The position numbers and the translations under genes were made by a program. The notes below the pieces were generated by a model. That model was not told where the DNA came from, did no database searches, and saw only the letters and a list, made by a program, of their open reading frames with translations. Source: Charina bottae (lineage: Eukaryota; Chordata; Lepidosauria; Squamata; Charinaidae). Taken from it: a stretch of DNA of 64,000 bases. Numbering within the stretch: position 1 is the first letter of the stretch; each line of letters begins with the position of its first letter. The stretch covers positions 21,409,501-21,473,500 of the forward strand of contig JALMGJ010000017.1 in the NCBI GenBank assembly GCA_023362775.1. The letters run 5' to 3'. Below are positions 19,646 to 29,225 of this stretch, piece after piece.

Positions 19646-22344
19646 TAAAGTAATGCTGCCTCAAGAGAAATGTAATTCAAGGTATCAGAGTTGTACATTA
19701 TAAATTAGGAACACATACAGTATGCAATTTGTTGTGCTAAAACTTTGAATAAAAACAAACTGAAAACTGAAAAATACCAATACGAATACTACTGTATGTC
19801 TTGGAAAGTGTCAAGAGAATCGATATTCTATTTACATAGTAGTTTGTTTTATATGATTTTATTTTTATTCATTTTTATGTCACCTTTCAGTTTAAATAGT
19901 CCCAGATTTACTCAGGCATTAATACAGTATAAAACCATACTATATCAAAATAATATAAATCCTTGAATAAAACTAAGACTGGTATACAGTATATAACTGC
20001 CTAGCAAATTAAACTTTAGGGCAATAAGGATTTTTTTGTCCCTAAAATAGTCACAGGACTTGCCATGCTTTTAGTATGTATAAGAAAATGCTCACAACCT
20101 TATTTCATTATATCTTGTCTTTCTCTGTCCAGCTGTCCAAATAGTCTTTCACCCCATCTGCAGCTTGGTTGCGATGCTGGAACTAAGTCAGGCTGGATGA
20201 ACAGAGTGTAGAAAGGTGAGCCGGAAAAGTGGGATCTGCTTACGTGACCATCAGTTTTCGCAAAATTAATCATCTGTTTCTCCTTCATGAGGTAGAAATG
20301 TGATACTATTGCATGGTTTCACTGATATTTCTTCTCACTATTTGTCCATCCGTACTATGATGTTAGCATACTAAAAGAACATGTCACCCATCTACAAATA
20401 TGATAGGAGAAAATAAAAATCTTATTTTGTTTTCCCCAACTTTGAAGACCAAAGTTTCAGTTTGTTTTACTGGCTGCTGTTTCATAGAATCAAGTTTTTT
20501 TTTTAAAAAGCCCCATTTGGGGAGACCTTTTATCTATATGATTACCTTACATGTGGTAATTGAGTTCATTTTAGGTAAGACCACTATGTTTTCTAAAACT
20601 CTTCTTTCTCTTGGACAATGCCCTATCCATGAAATTCATGTATCTTCTGTCTGGGAAAAGCACAAGTTATTGTCTTATTTAACAGTGGCAACAAGTCTGC
20701 TTTGAAGCAAAATTTGTTTTCCAACCATGCCTGAAGAAAGGTTGACTGTATACAACAAATACCTTGGAAAATATTGTGGCATTTGATTCATTAAGTAATT
20801 GTACGCTCCCTCAAGTTTGAAATAATATTTCAAATATAAGGATAAAACTGCAACAGTGCTTTGATTGTTTTGTATATTCACCATGTGAACTATGTCTTAC
20901 AAATACAAAGCTTAAACACAACATCCACTGATCTAAAATTTAATGCAAGGCAAAGATTTCACCAACCTATACAGTCTTGTAGAAAATGCAAATACGATAG
21001 TTATCCCTGATTTCACTGAAGAATTCTTATGTGGAATTACAGCTTGTTATAACAAAGTCCAATGTTTTCATTCCACAATGTATTATAGCTTAGTAAATCA
21101 CTCTTAGTAATAATAATTCTATCCTGCTGTAGAATGTTAAACTCCACAATCCTATACCATAGAAAATTGCAACGCCAGGGAAGAAAATGTGCTCACGTGG
21201 ATGAAGAATGGCTATTTTGCTTCATGCTTTTTTTGAGAAGTAGCTTAATGGCTTCATGATACAATTAACTTGCATTTCCTTCCTGTAAGTACATGTAATT
21301 AAGTTTTAAGTAATTCAATTAACTATGGTAGTCAGTGTACTGATGTTGGGATATGCAATGAATTTTATACATTTCTTAAAGCTTGGCACTCCATGTCACT
21401 ATCACAGTGGAGCAAAATCTGTAAATTTGCCATCAAACTTAGGCTAAAATAAGGTAGGCTTCTTTTTTTAAAAAAAGAATTAGACTCTCTGGCACCTGAT
21501 CACATAGATCCAAGATTCAAACAGGTTTGCTTTCATCTTTCATCTTTCTGAGTCAAACAATATAAGCTGTCTAGTTCATAGTACCATAGGCTATAATCAT
21601 ATTCCTGAATTTTCAAAGTTAGAACTAGTCAGGATAGTATGATTTATGCTTCATAAAGAATAAAATTAAGACAGCTATTTGATCTTAATATTTAAGGCAG
21701 CTTTTACTTTAAAAACAATATTAATATAAAGGCTGCCTCCAAGATTCTACAGCAGGATAGAATTATTATTACTAAGAGTGATTTACTAAGCTATAATACA
21801 TATCTCACAAAGCAAATTTTTATTTCCAAAATAGAATTAACAAGCTATACCATTGCTGAAAAGACTCAATTTGTATACTTGGTGGTGACTATCCAACATT
21901 CAGTCTAACTTGGGATTGAGTTACAGTGCTTTAATATCAGCTTTCCCCACCATGCAACAGTTCTGTAAATCTTTAGTTAAAGTAAATATTAGATTGTTTT
22001 CCTCCTAGTTGACATGGCCTCCTATTTTATCTTAAACTTTTCTTCTACAGAAGCCAAGTTTTGTAGTACTAATAAAACAGAAATTATTTAATGAATCAAA
22101 AACTATTCATGATAGATTTTGTTTAATTGTACATTACAGATTTCTCCTAACATTAGAAAGTAATAAAATGTTTGTGCTTGTTTAAATGCTATAATCCAGA
22201 TTATACACATTGCTTCCAAATTGTTTTACCCGCTGATTCAGTGAATATCTGAATTCATTAAAAATTGGCTATTCTAAGGAAAGCTAATCCTTCAGTGATG
22301 TGACCCACTCTGCTTTTGTTCTACTGTTTACTTTTATTAATATG
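19646..22344. other. AT-rich DNA; only a perfect inverted repeat recognised
   Basis: 2.7 kb with no identifiable LINE, SINE or exon apart from the 58-bp inverted repeat listed separately. The short minus-strand frame at 20100-20288 was considered and not accepted. Confidence 0.4.
21078..21801. repeat. perfect 58-bp inverted repeat with 608-bp loop
   Basis: 21078-21135 and 21744-21801 are exact reverse complements over 58 bp (core CTCTTAGTAATAATAATTCTATCCTG, broken here only for quotation). The flanks and the loop are not inverted copies, there is no TSD and no TIR-like terminus. It could be a template-switch insertion or the ends of an unknown element. Confidence 0.9.
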
Positions 22345-22905
22345 TTTGTTTGTTTCTTTATCTAATTTATTTATATCACTGGTCAATTGACAGCATGCTC
22401 AAGGCAGCCTACACAAATAAAAAACAACATATAACAATTGCCTCCCCCCCATTAAAAGCAATAAAACATATGCCCGAGGTGACTTCATGCAATCAAAAAC
22501 AGTTAAAAGTGGTAAAGACAGGTACAAACCTGACCTAGTCCCTGGGGGGAAAGTCAGGCCAAAAGGCAGGTAGGGTCAGAGTCATCCAGCTCTCAGGGGA
22601 AATACTATTCCATAGGGCAGGGGTGGGGAAACTTTTTTCTGCCAAGGGCCATTTGGATATTTATAACTGGGGACTGTGGGGATGGGGGGCGGGGTTTCTG
22701 GGATTTCTGCAGACCGGGGGCCGGAGTTTGCGGGCGGGAGCCAATCACAAGCACTGGGGGGCGGGGCTTGCGGGCGGGAGCCAATCATGTGGAAGGGGCA
22801 GGGTTTGCGGGTGGGAGCCCCGTGGGCCTTATACGGCCCGTGGGCCTGACATTGCCCACCCCTGCCATAGGGTATACGTGGCAGCAGAGAAGACATGTCT
22901 CCTGG
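22345..22905 (-). mobile_element. old LINE 3' fragment (L2-like), split by a hAT MITE
   Basis: Minus-strand reading gives a SAATYTLWNSIS-like version of the L2 SAVAPALWNxLP block, with the hAT insertion lying inside that block. A GTAGGCTGCCTTGAGCATGCT type 3' region and a TAAATAAATTAGATA tail at 22355 follow. Clade assignment within L2/CR1 is uncertain. Confidence 0.55.
22618..22864. mobile_element. hAT MITE, family 2 (TIR CAGGGGTGGGGAAAC)
   Basis: It begins CAGGGGTGGGGAAACT and ends ATTGCCCACCCCTG. The perfect 8-bp TSD CCATAGGG lies at 22610-22617 and 22865-22872. The 247-bp GC-rich interior contains three copies of GCGGGAGCCAATCA-like sequence and GGCCCGTGGGCC, and no ORF. It interrupts the old LINE fragment. 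Confidence 0.93.
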
Positions 22906-23437
22906 TTGATGGGGAGAGTGGTCCAGCCCTCAGCCCCTGCTTTGTGGCATACCTCTGAGCTCGATTCTCTCCCCACTCCTTTTTAATATCCATATGAGAC
23001 CACTGGGTGAGGTCATCCATCAGCATGGCGTTAGATATCATCAGTATGATGATGATACCCAGTTATAATCTCAACCCTTGTCCATCCAAGCAATGCTGTT
23101 GAAGTTCTATCTCAGTGTCAGAAGGCTGCGAGGATCTGGATTGTGAAAAATAGGCTCAAACTAAACCCTACCAAGACTGAGTGTCTGTGGATTTTGACCC
23201 GTGTGTGCAATTTATTGATCCTCCTGGTCTCACAGCAGCCATAGCTCAGACTGTCATTGCACAAATCCATTTTGTGCACCAATTGTGCCCATTCCTGAAC
23301 TGGGAGGCCCTATTTATGGTCAGTCATGCTTTGGCCACCTCTCATCTAGATTACTGCGATGTGCTGTACATAGGGCTGCCCTTGAAGATCACTCAGAAAC
23401 TTCAGGTGGTCCAGAATGCAGCAGCATTAAAACATTG
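22906..23437 (+). mobile_element. old L2-group LINE fragment (+)
   Basis: Degraded plus-strand L2 landmarks are present: LF-NIHMRPLGEVIHQHG near 22985-23030, a YHQYDDDTQL-like remnant at 23035-23065, NRLKLNPTKTECLW near 23155, and LDYCDVLYIGLPLKITQKLQVVQNAA at 23345-23425. Stops and indels are many. Confidence 0.75.
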
Positions 23438-23467
23438 ACATCTTCTAAAATTTTATTTGGCATAATT

Positions 23468-23530
23468 GAGAACCAGTATGGTATAATGGTTGAAATGCTG
23501 GATTTAGGGGCACAGAGAATGTTTTTCAAG
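23468..23530 (+). mobile_element. tRNA-SINE head fragment
   Basis: AACCAGTATGGTATAATGGTTGAAATGCTGG carries an A-box-like tRNA SINE head. No clear B box or tail is recognisable. Confidence 0.45.
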
Positions 23531-23645
23531 GGAAAGTTAGTATAACATATACAAGAGAAAGAAAAGATCTTTCTATGGATTAGTAAACATAAATAGAATT
23601 GAGGAGTCTTTGGTGCTCTCTGAGCCTTGTTGTTTTCATGCAGAC

Positions 23646-23676
23646 GTTTCATTGCCAGGCTAGGCAACATCTTCAG
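23646..23676 (-). ncRNA. hammerhead-like core in second PLE family
   Basis: The minus strand reads CTGAAGA, T, a (G)TTGCC/GGCAA(T) stem-loop, then GAAACGT. It has the same layout as in the PLE at 10-12.6 kb but different stem bases, i.e. covariation. Confidence 0.5.
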
Positions 23677-24225
23677 TGCAAAAAGGGAGTGGAACTTGCT
23701 GTCTGTTTATATACCCTGGCTTGTCCTGCCTGTGTTGGTGGGGGTCTTGTACTCTCCTTGGTAGTTCCTTGATTGGGCTGTTGTGTGCTGTTTGGGTGAT
23801 TGACTGAGTTAATAGTTCCTTGATTAAGGTCTATTGTGTTGTTTGATTGCTCCTCTGCTGCTAATCTTGCTGTTAATCTATGTATATCTTGTTGTTGATT
23901 GCTGGCCCAGGGGTGTTCTGGTCTTCTGGCTATTCTATTGTCTCTTATGAATGGTATGTAAATGTTGTTAACCTCTATGTGTCTGTTGATGGCTGCTTTG
24001 TCTGAGTGCCAAGCTTCCAGGAATTCTCTAGCATTTTTGGATTTGGCCTGGTCTAATATGCTCACAGTTTCCCAGTTGAAAGTATGGTTAAGTCTGTCCA
24101 TGTGTTGTGAGATTAAGGAGTTTTCATCATGTCTTCTGACTGATAGTTGGTGTTCGTGGATGCGTTCTGCTAGTCTTCTGCCAGTCTGTCCTACATAGTG
24201 GCTGTTACAGTCCTTACACTATGTT
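23673..24225 (-). pseudogene. PLE GIY-YIG endonuclease and C-terminal tail, frameshifted from RT
   Basis: In the next minus-strand frame, C-K-D-C and HYVGQTGRRLAERIHEHQ follow directly after VIYNI, giving the GIY-YIG signature and its arginine/histidine motif. The frame then runs through DRLNHTFNWETVSIL to a T/Q-rich tail ending near 23673. A small deletion at about 24220-24226 separates it from the RT frame. The Cys pair just before the nuclease resembles the CCHH region found in many PLE nucleases. Confidence 0.8.
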
Positions 24226-25764
24226 GTAGATAACTCCTGTTTTTTCTTCTTGGGCTACTGGGTCTTTTGGTTTACTTACAATGTTCTGAAGGGTTTTGGT
24301 TGGTTTGTGTGCTACAGTGATGCCGTGTGGATGTAACAGTCTATTAGTAGTTTCTGAGATGTTTCTGATGTATGGCAGTGTAATCCTTTTCATAGCTTCT
24401 GTTGGTTTTGCTGTGGTGGGTTGAGTGGTCAGGCACTTTTTGATAAAGTTGTGTGGATATCCATTTTGCTGGAAGATGCTATATAAGTGGTCTGTTTCCT
24501 TTTTCTGGTGTTCTGGGTTGCTGCAGTGTGTTTGTGCTCGTCTGAATAGTGTTCTTACACAGCTCCTCTTGTGTGAGGTTGGGTTATTGCTTTGATAGTG
24601 GAGCACTTGGTTAGTATGGGTAGATTTCCGGTAGACTTGTGTTTCTAGAATGCCATCATTTCCTCTACTGATGAGGATGTCCAAGAAGGGTAGTGTGTTG
24701 TTGTTTTCTTCTTCCCTTGTGAATTTTATTCCTTTGAAGATGTTGTTGATGGCTTCATGTGTTTCCTCCAGTTGATCCTTTTTTATTATGACGAAGGTGT
24801 CATCTACATACCGGATCCATACTTTGGGTTGTATGTGTGGGAGTGCTATCCTTTCTAGACGTTGCATTACTATCTCTGCTATGAGTCCTGAGAGTGGTGA
24901 TCCCATAGGTGTTCCTTTGATTTGTTGGAATATTTGTCCATCAAACTGAAAGTAGGTGGTGAGGCAGAGGTTGATGAGGTCCATGATTCTGGGTATTTTG
25001 ATCTTGGTGTATCTTGTTAGGTCGGGTGTGTTACGTAGAACTGCTGCCATGGATTCAATCGCTAGTGCTTGGTCTATGGATGTAAAGAGTGCAGTGACAT
25101 CAAATGACACCATAATTTCATCTTCATCTATTTTTATGTCTTTGATTTTCTGGAGGCACTGTAGTGGGGAATTGATAGAGTATTCACTCTCCTCTGTGAG
25201 ATGCCCAAGTTTTCTTGTAAGTTCTTTAGCTATGTTGTATGTGGGGGTGCCTGGTAATGATACAATTGGACGGAGTGGTATGTCAGGCTTGTGTATTTTG
25301 GGGCGTCCGTAGAAGCGTTGGATGATAGTTCCACTGCTTTTCATCCGCCTCTGTTCTTCTTTACTGATTTGACCTTTCTTGGTTAGGTCGTTGAGGATTC
25401 TTTTGACCTGGCTGTCAAGTTTCTGTATCGGATTGGAGTTAACTGGGGTGTAGGTTTCTTTGTCTTCCAGTAAATCTTTGGCTTTTGGTATATATTGTGA
25501 TCTGTCCATAATGACAGTGGTGCGGCCTTTGTCTGCTGGGAGGATGATGATACTTTGGTCCATCTTTAGGTTTTTGAGGGCTACTCTGTCTTCTGCTTTC
25601 AGTTGGTTCTGTTTCCATGTCCTTCTGGTTTGTGGTATGATTATTTGTCTTACATTCTCTTGGATTTCTGTAGTAAGTCCTGTAGTTTTCATTGCTGCTT
25701 CGAAAGCTGCAAAGAATTCTAATTTATTTGCATCCTCTGTGTTATAATTGAGGCCTCTCTGCAA
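24214..25764 (-). CDS. Penelope-like reverse transcriptase, 516 codons
   Basis: The minus-strand ORF contains the conserved PLE RT series: an N-terminal helix-rich part, ILPADKGRTTVIMDRSQY (about residues 95-112), FYGRPKIHKPDIPLRPIVS (about 170-190), motif A MVSFDVTALFTSI (about 235), motif B GTPMGSPLSGLIAEIVM (about 300), catalytic YVDD (nt 24799-24810), LPFLDILI, YRKSTHTNQ and a C-terminal PYIRNISE block. It ends where a 2-bp loss shifts the frame at the entry of the GIY-YIG domain (VIYNI). All catalytic aspartates of the RT palm are present. PLE RTs are related to telomerase; this copy is probably inactive because the nuclease is out of frame. Confidence 0.9.
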   Translation of the reverse strand: MQRGLNYNTEDANKLEFFAAFEAAMKTTGLTTEIQENVRQIIIPQTRRTWKQNQLKAEDRVALKNLKMDQSIIILPADKGRTTVIMDRSQYIPKAKDLLEDKETYTPVNSNPIQKLDSQVKRILNDLTKKGQISKEEQRRMKSSGTIIQRFYGRPKIHKPDIPLRPIVSLPGTPTYNIAKELTRKLGHLTEESEYSINSPLQCLQKIKDIKIDEDEIMVSFDVTALFTSIDQALAIESMAAVLRNTPDLTRYTKIKIPRIMDLINLCLTTYFQFDGQIFQQIKGTPMGSPLSGLIAEIVMQRLERIALPHIQPKVWIRYVDDTFVIIKKDQLEETHEAINNIFKGIKFTREEENNNTLPFLDILISRGNDGILETQVYRKSTHTNQVLHYQSNNPTSHKRSCVRTLFRRAQTHCSNPEHQKKETDHLYSIFQQNGYPHNFIKKCLTTQPTTAKPTEAMKRITLPYIRNISETTNRLLHPHGITVAHKPTKTLQNIVSKPKDPVAQEEKTGVIYNIV

Positions 25765-25815
25765 GATACTGTGTTCTGTAGTGGATAATGTAGAATGTAG
25801 TGGATAAATAGAATT

Positions 25816-25932
25816 CCAAGGTTCCTAGAGGATTCCAAGATTCCTGCCTTTGAAGGTTCCTAGAGGATTCCAAGATTCCTGCCTTTGAAGGTTCCTAGAG
25901 GATTCCAAGATTCCTAGAGGATTCCAAGGTTT
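25816..25932. repeat. 35-bp tandem minisatellite (about 3 copies)
   Basis: Units of the form AAGGTTCCTAGAGGATTCC plus AAGATTCCTGCCTTTG repeat directly right of the PLE TSD, with a shortened last unit. It is not CRISPR: there are no distinct spacers. Confidence 0.9.
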
Positions 25933-26620
25933 TGCTTTTGAAAGATGCAAAAGGAAGTGACAGACAGAATTTTGTGCAGTTTTCCAACCAATCTCCTCAA
26001 ATTCAGATCCAATCTAGGATGTCAAACTTTGGATGTAGGACTGGACTTACACAGCCATTGTCCCTGCTTACTCCCAGCAAAGCAACAATGTCAACTAAAA
26101 GTCTAGAAAACTTTATTAAAGCAGGATTATACCTTCAAACCTACACCTTAGGTTGCAAGTTGCAGTTTTTCTTTCTAGGCACATGAAGTGGTAAGATTTC
26201 TGTGTCATAGGGTTTAACCATGTAGGGTTTGACCAGCTCAATTGAACCCCACCCAATCTGCAAACAGTTGCTTATATATCCAAGTTGTTCACAGCTTCTA
26301 GAATCATCTATTCTCCAAGTATTTTATTGTTGTATGTGAGCTCCTTTAACTGAAATAGGTTGCAGATATGCATGACACCAGAAAACCTCTTTTTCATCTC
26401 TTTCTTTCTTTGGAAAACATGTCATGTTATGCCATTCTATTTCTTTTGCAAAAATATGAGAAACATAACATTTGCCCAACTATCATCTCCTTGCACTTCT
26501 GTGTTTAAATCAACTTATGGTAAGGTGGTGAAGCTGCTATAGCCAGATATGGCCAGCTTAAACTAGGTGAAGCCTGCAGAGCCCCCCTTGCACCCAGTTC
26601 TTATTCAGAAAGTTAATAAT
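25933..26620. other. unassigned DNA
   Basis: About 690 bp with no recognisable element or convincing ORF. Confidence 0.35.
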
Positions 26621-26631
26621 TTCAGCAAGTG

Positions 26632-26856
26632 GCACCTAGCTGATCTTGTCTGGGCTTGGAAGCTAAGCAGGGTTGGGCCTGGTTAGTGCTTAGATGGGAA
26701 ACCTCCAGGTAATACCAGGGCTATAGGCTGGACTTGGTAGTTGAAAAACATCCCAGGGGAAGGCAGTGCCAAACCACTTCCATCTGATTGCAAAAAAACA
26801 AAACAAAACTGCATGGACTTGTCCATGAAGTCATTAGGAGTCAAACTCAATTCAGT
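26632..26856 (+). mobile_element. 5S rRNA-derived SINE with BovB-like tail
   Basis: 26632-26730 matches the 3' two thirds of vertebrate 5S rRNA, including GAAGCTAAGCAGGGT and GGCCTGGTTAGT with the internal promoter region, and ends near CTATAGGCT. A SINE body (GGGGAAGGCAGTGCCAAACCACTTC) and a tail CATGGACTTGTCCATGAAGTCA..AGGAGTC follow. That tail resembles the 3' end of the BovB element at 27807-28891 (GGTCCATGAAGTCACGAAGAGTC). The divergence from 5S and the fused tail make it a SINE, not a 5S gene; BovB is the probable mobiliser. Confidence 0.85.
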
Positions 26857-26939
26857 TTTAAAATACTTTCTTCTTCACAGACCAAGAGTTTAATTGTGGA
26901 TAACAGAACAGATCTAAACCATACAGTATATAATTAGGG

Positions 26940-27180
26940 CAGTGCTTTCCAATCTGCCGCCGTTGGCAACACACCAATGGCGGCAGCGGCGGCGGTGCGG
27001 GGGCATGCGCGGGGGCAGGGGCGTGCACGGCGGTGGCGTGGGGGGGCGCACGGCGGCGTGCACAGCGGCGGTGGCCTCTGCTAAAACGCGGAAGCGCTGA
27101 TGGTGCGCCGCTGCTGCCGCCACTATGCACACCCCCACCACTTCCGGGTTGTGTGGCGACACACAGTTTGGAAAGCTGTG
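26940..27180. mobile_element. hAT MITE, family 1, GC-rich subtype
   Basis: The termini are CAGTGCTTTCCAATCT and AGTTTGGAAAGCTGTG, with a perfect 8-bp TSD AATTAGGG at 26932-26939 and 27181-27188. The interior is extremely GC-rich with GGCGGCGGCGG and GCACGGCGG motifs. It is the same subtype as the outer copy at 13548-14217. Confidence 0.92.
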
Positions 27181-27188
27181 AATTAGGG

Positions 27189-27794
27189 AATATGAAGCAG
27201 CTTAAAAACAAACTCTGAGTCATTAGCAGAGAAGTAGGGAAGAATGTTAAAAGGATTCCTATTGTGATGGATGTCAGGTGTGAATTTTTCTTGACCTGTT
27301 GTAAGCTGCCTTGGCTGTGTAAGACATCATGAGGAACTAGTTTGCCTGACAATTGCTGCTGCTTTGGTAGTGATGTCAGGGTTAGCAATCCACACATTTG
27401 TCTGCTGTGAAAATAAAATACCTAGCATAATACATTACTCACTTTACTTAAGATAGTGTAATTTATGTAGTTATGTGCCTATGAGTAAGGATTGGAATCT
27501 TAAGTGGCTTAACACTGATGACATGGAAACGTTGAACTGGTTCGTCATGGAGAACTGCCTTGTAAAAATCACAAGCAAGATGCTGCATGAACCTAATTTA
27601 TTTATTAATTTTATTTAAAACAGTTGGATACTTCCCTTCGTTATATTTCATTTCAAGGAGAGGAATCAATTTATATGGAAACAATATAGTAAAAATTTAA
27701 AAGACAGAAAACAAAAGCAGATAAAACCTTAACCATGCAAATTAAATTAACATGCTGGTAAACAAAAAAAAATGTGTTTCTTTTCCTGACACCT
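27189..27794. other. unassigned AT-rich DNA
   Basis: This interval may contain a degraded LINE tail around 27600-27760 (TTTATTTATTAATTTTATTTAAAACAG), but nothing firm. Confidence 0.35.
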
Positions 27795-27806
27795 ACATGA
27801 TAGCAC

Positions 27807-28891
27807 CTACATGATATTCTAAAGCCTTTGACTGTGTGGATCATAACAAATTGTGGCAAGTTCTTGGTGGTATGGGGATACCAAGTCATCTTGTCTGCCT
27901 CCTGAGGAATCTGTATAACGACCAAGTAGCAACGGTAAGAACAGAGCACGGAACAACGGACTGGTTTAAAATTGGGAAAGGAGTACGGCAGGGTTGTATA
28001 CTCTCACCCTACCTATTCAACCTGTACGCAGAACACATCATGCGACATGCTGGGCTTGAGGAATCCAAGGCTGGAGTTAAAATTGCTGGAAGAAACATTA
28101 ACAATCTCAGATATGCAGATGATACCACTTTGATGGCTGAAAGCGAGGAGGAGTTGAGGAGCCTTATGACGAAGGTGAAAGAAGAAAGTGCAAAAGCTGG
28201 GTTGCAGCTAAACCTCAAAAAAACCAAGATTATGGCAACGAGCTTGATTGATGACTGGCAAATAGAGGGAGAAAAAGTGGAGGCAGTGACAGACTTTGTA
28301 TTTCTAGGCGCAAAGATTACTGCAGACGCTGACTGCAGCCAGGAAATCAGAAGACGTCTACTTCTTGGGAGGAGAGCAATGGCAAATCTTGATAAAATAG
28401 TTAAGAGCAGAGACATCACACTGACAACAAAGGTCCGCATAGTTAAAGCAATGGTATTCCCTGTAGTAACCTATGGCTGCGAGAGCTGGACCATAAGGAA
28501 GGCTGAGCGAAGGAAGATAGATGCTTTTGAACTGTGGTGTTGGAGGAAAATTCTGAGAGTGCCTTGGACTGCAAGAAGATCAAACCAGTCCATACTCCAG
28601 GAAATCAAGCCAGACTGCTCACTTGAGGGAATGATATTAAAGGCAAAACTGAAGTACTTTGGCCACATAATGAGAAGACAGGATACTCTGGAGAAGAAGC
28701 TGATGCTAGGGAAAGTGGAAGGCAAAAGGAAGAGGGGCCGACCAAGGGCAAGATGGATGGATGGTATTCTGGAGGTGACGGACTCAACCATTGGGGAGCT
28801 GGGGATGGTGACGGCCGACAGAAAGCTCTGGCGTGGACTGGTCCATGAAGTCACGAAGAGTCGGAAACGACTGAACGAATAAACAACAACA
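27807..28891 (+). mobile_element. BovB (RTE clade) LINE, 5' truncated, young
   Basis: A perfect 12-bp TSD ACATGATAGCAC (27795-27806 and 28892-28903) bounds the element. It starts at RT motif A and runs through an open frame to a short 3' end with an AACAACAAC tail. No stop interrupts the 348-codon frame, which together with the perfect TSD indicates recent insertion. BovB is known to be abundant in squamates and to move between species. Confidence 0.93.
27836..28882 (+). CDS. BovB reverse transcriptase C-terminal two thirds, 348 codons
   Basis: The frame is already open from about 27814 (SKAFDCVDH, motif A, just before the listed start). Then come KGVRQGCILSPYLFNLYAEHIM (motif B), RYADDTTLMAESEEEL (motif C, TAT at 28112), LKKTKIMATS, FVFLGAKITADADCS, YGCESWTIRKAE, FELWCWRKILRVPWTARRSN and GHIMRRQ, ending HEVTKSRKRLNE and TAA. 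The endonuclease and RT fingers are missing by truncation, so there is no native start. The catalytic YADD is intact. Confidence 0.92.
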   Translation: MDHNKLWQVLGGMGIPSHLVCLLRNLYNDQVATVRTEHGTTDWFKIGKGVRQGCILSPYLFNLYAEHIMRHAGLEESKAGVKIAGRNINNLRYADDTTLMAESEEELRSLMTKVKEESAKAGLQLNLKKTKIMATSLIDDWQIEGEKVEAVTDFVFLGAKITADADCSQEIRRRLLLGRRAMANLDKIVKSRDITLTTKVRIVKAMVFPVVTYGCESWTIRKAERRKIDAFELWCWRKILRVPWTARRSNQSILQEIKPDCSLEGMILKAKLKYFGHIMRRQDTLEKKLMLGKVEGKRKRGRPRARWMDGILEVTDSTIGELGMVTADRKLWRGLVHEVTKSRKRLNE

Positions 28892-28986
28892 ACATGATAG
28901 CACTATCGGTGCCAAGCAAACTTTTTTGGGAAACAAACAAACAAACTCTAACTAGAGAGCTGTTGTTGAGACATGTTTATGTCAGT

Positions 28987-29046
28987 TATATTTTACCTTT
29001 GGAAGACAATCTTACTCGGCTACGAGTGATCGCCAATGAATGACTC
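28987..29046 (+). mobile_element. 60-bp minimal insertion of a LINE 3' end
   Basis: The sequence is identical over more than 50 bp to the last bases of the LINE ending at 55673 (TTTACCTTTGGAAGAC..CGCCAATGAATGAC). It is flanked by a 10-bp TSD TTATGTCAGT (28977-28986 and 29047-29056). It is an extremely 5'-truncated retroposition event. Confidence 0.85.
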
Positions 29047-29074
29047 TTATGTCAGTCTCTTTTTAGGATGCTGG

Positions 29075-29225
29075 GGTCCAAGCTAGGTGGCAGTAGCTAA
29101 CTGCCTATGGCTGAACTCAGAAATCTAAGCAAGGTCAGACTTGGTAGGTGATCATAACGAAATCTCAGAAGAAGACAGTGACGTTGCATGGACATGTCCA
29201 TGAATCCACCACTAGAGATATTTTT
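29075..29225 (+). mobile_element. degraded 5S-type SINE
   Basis: GGCTGAACTCAGAAATCTAAGCAAGGTCAGACTTGG is a diverged version of the 5S head at 26650-26690, followed by GCATGGACATGTCCATGAATCC, a version of the same tail. Confidence 0.5.

Larger units (their letters stand above)
23601..25803 (-). mobile_element. Penelope-like element, second family, single orientation
   Basis: The 12-bp TSD ATAAATAGAATT (23589-23600 and 25804-25815) bounds a 2203-bp minus-strand PLE. From 5' to 3' (right to left) it has the RT ORF, a frameshifted GIY-YIG domain, a K/Q/T-rich tail and a terminal region with a hammerhead-like core. The sequence family differs from the 10-12.6 kb PLE, but its last 190 bp match the small insertion at 50326-50514. 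It lacks the N-terminal part expected of a full-length PLE, so it is 5' truncated. Confidence 0.93.

Noticed and set aside
20100..20288. Minus-strand 62-codon ORF with a donor-like CACGTAAGC as an exon
   Set aside because: The putative donor lies inside the frame, no acceptor or family match, and length is near chance.
22582..22896. P/A-rich minus-strand ORF of 104 codons
   Set aside because: Spans the GC-rich hAT family-2 MITE and LINE remnants; not a gene.
25816..25932. Regular repeats resembling a CRISPR array
   Set aside because: Eukaryotic context, repeats abut without unique spacers; a minisatellite.
26632..26730. Possible 5S rRNA gene
   Set aside because: Lacks the 5' part, is diverged, and is fused to a SINE tail; read as a 5S-derived SINE.
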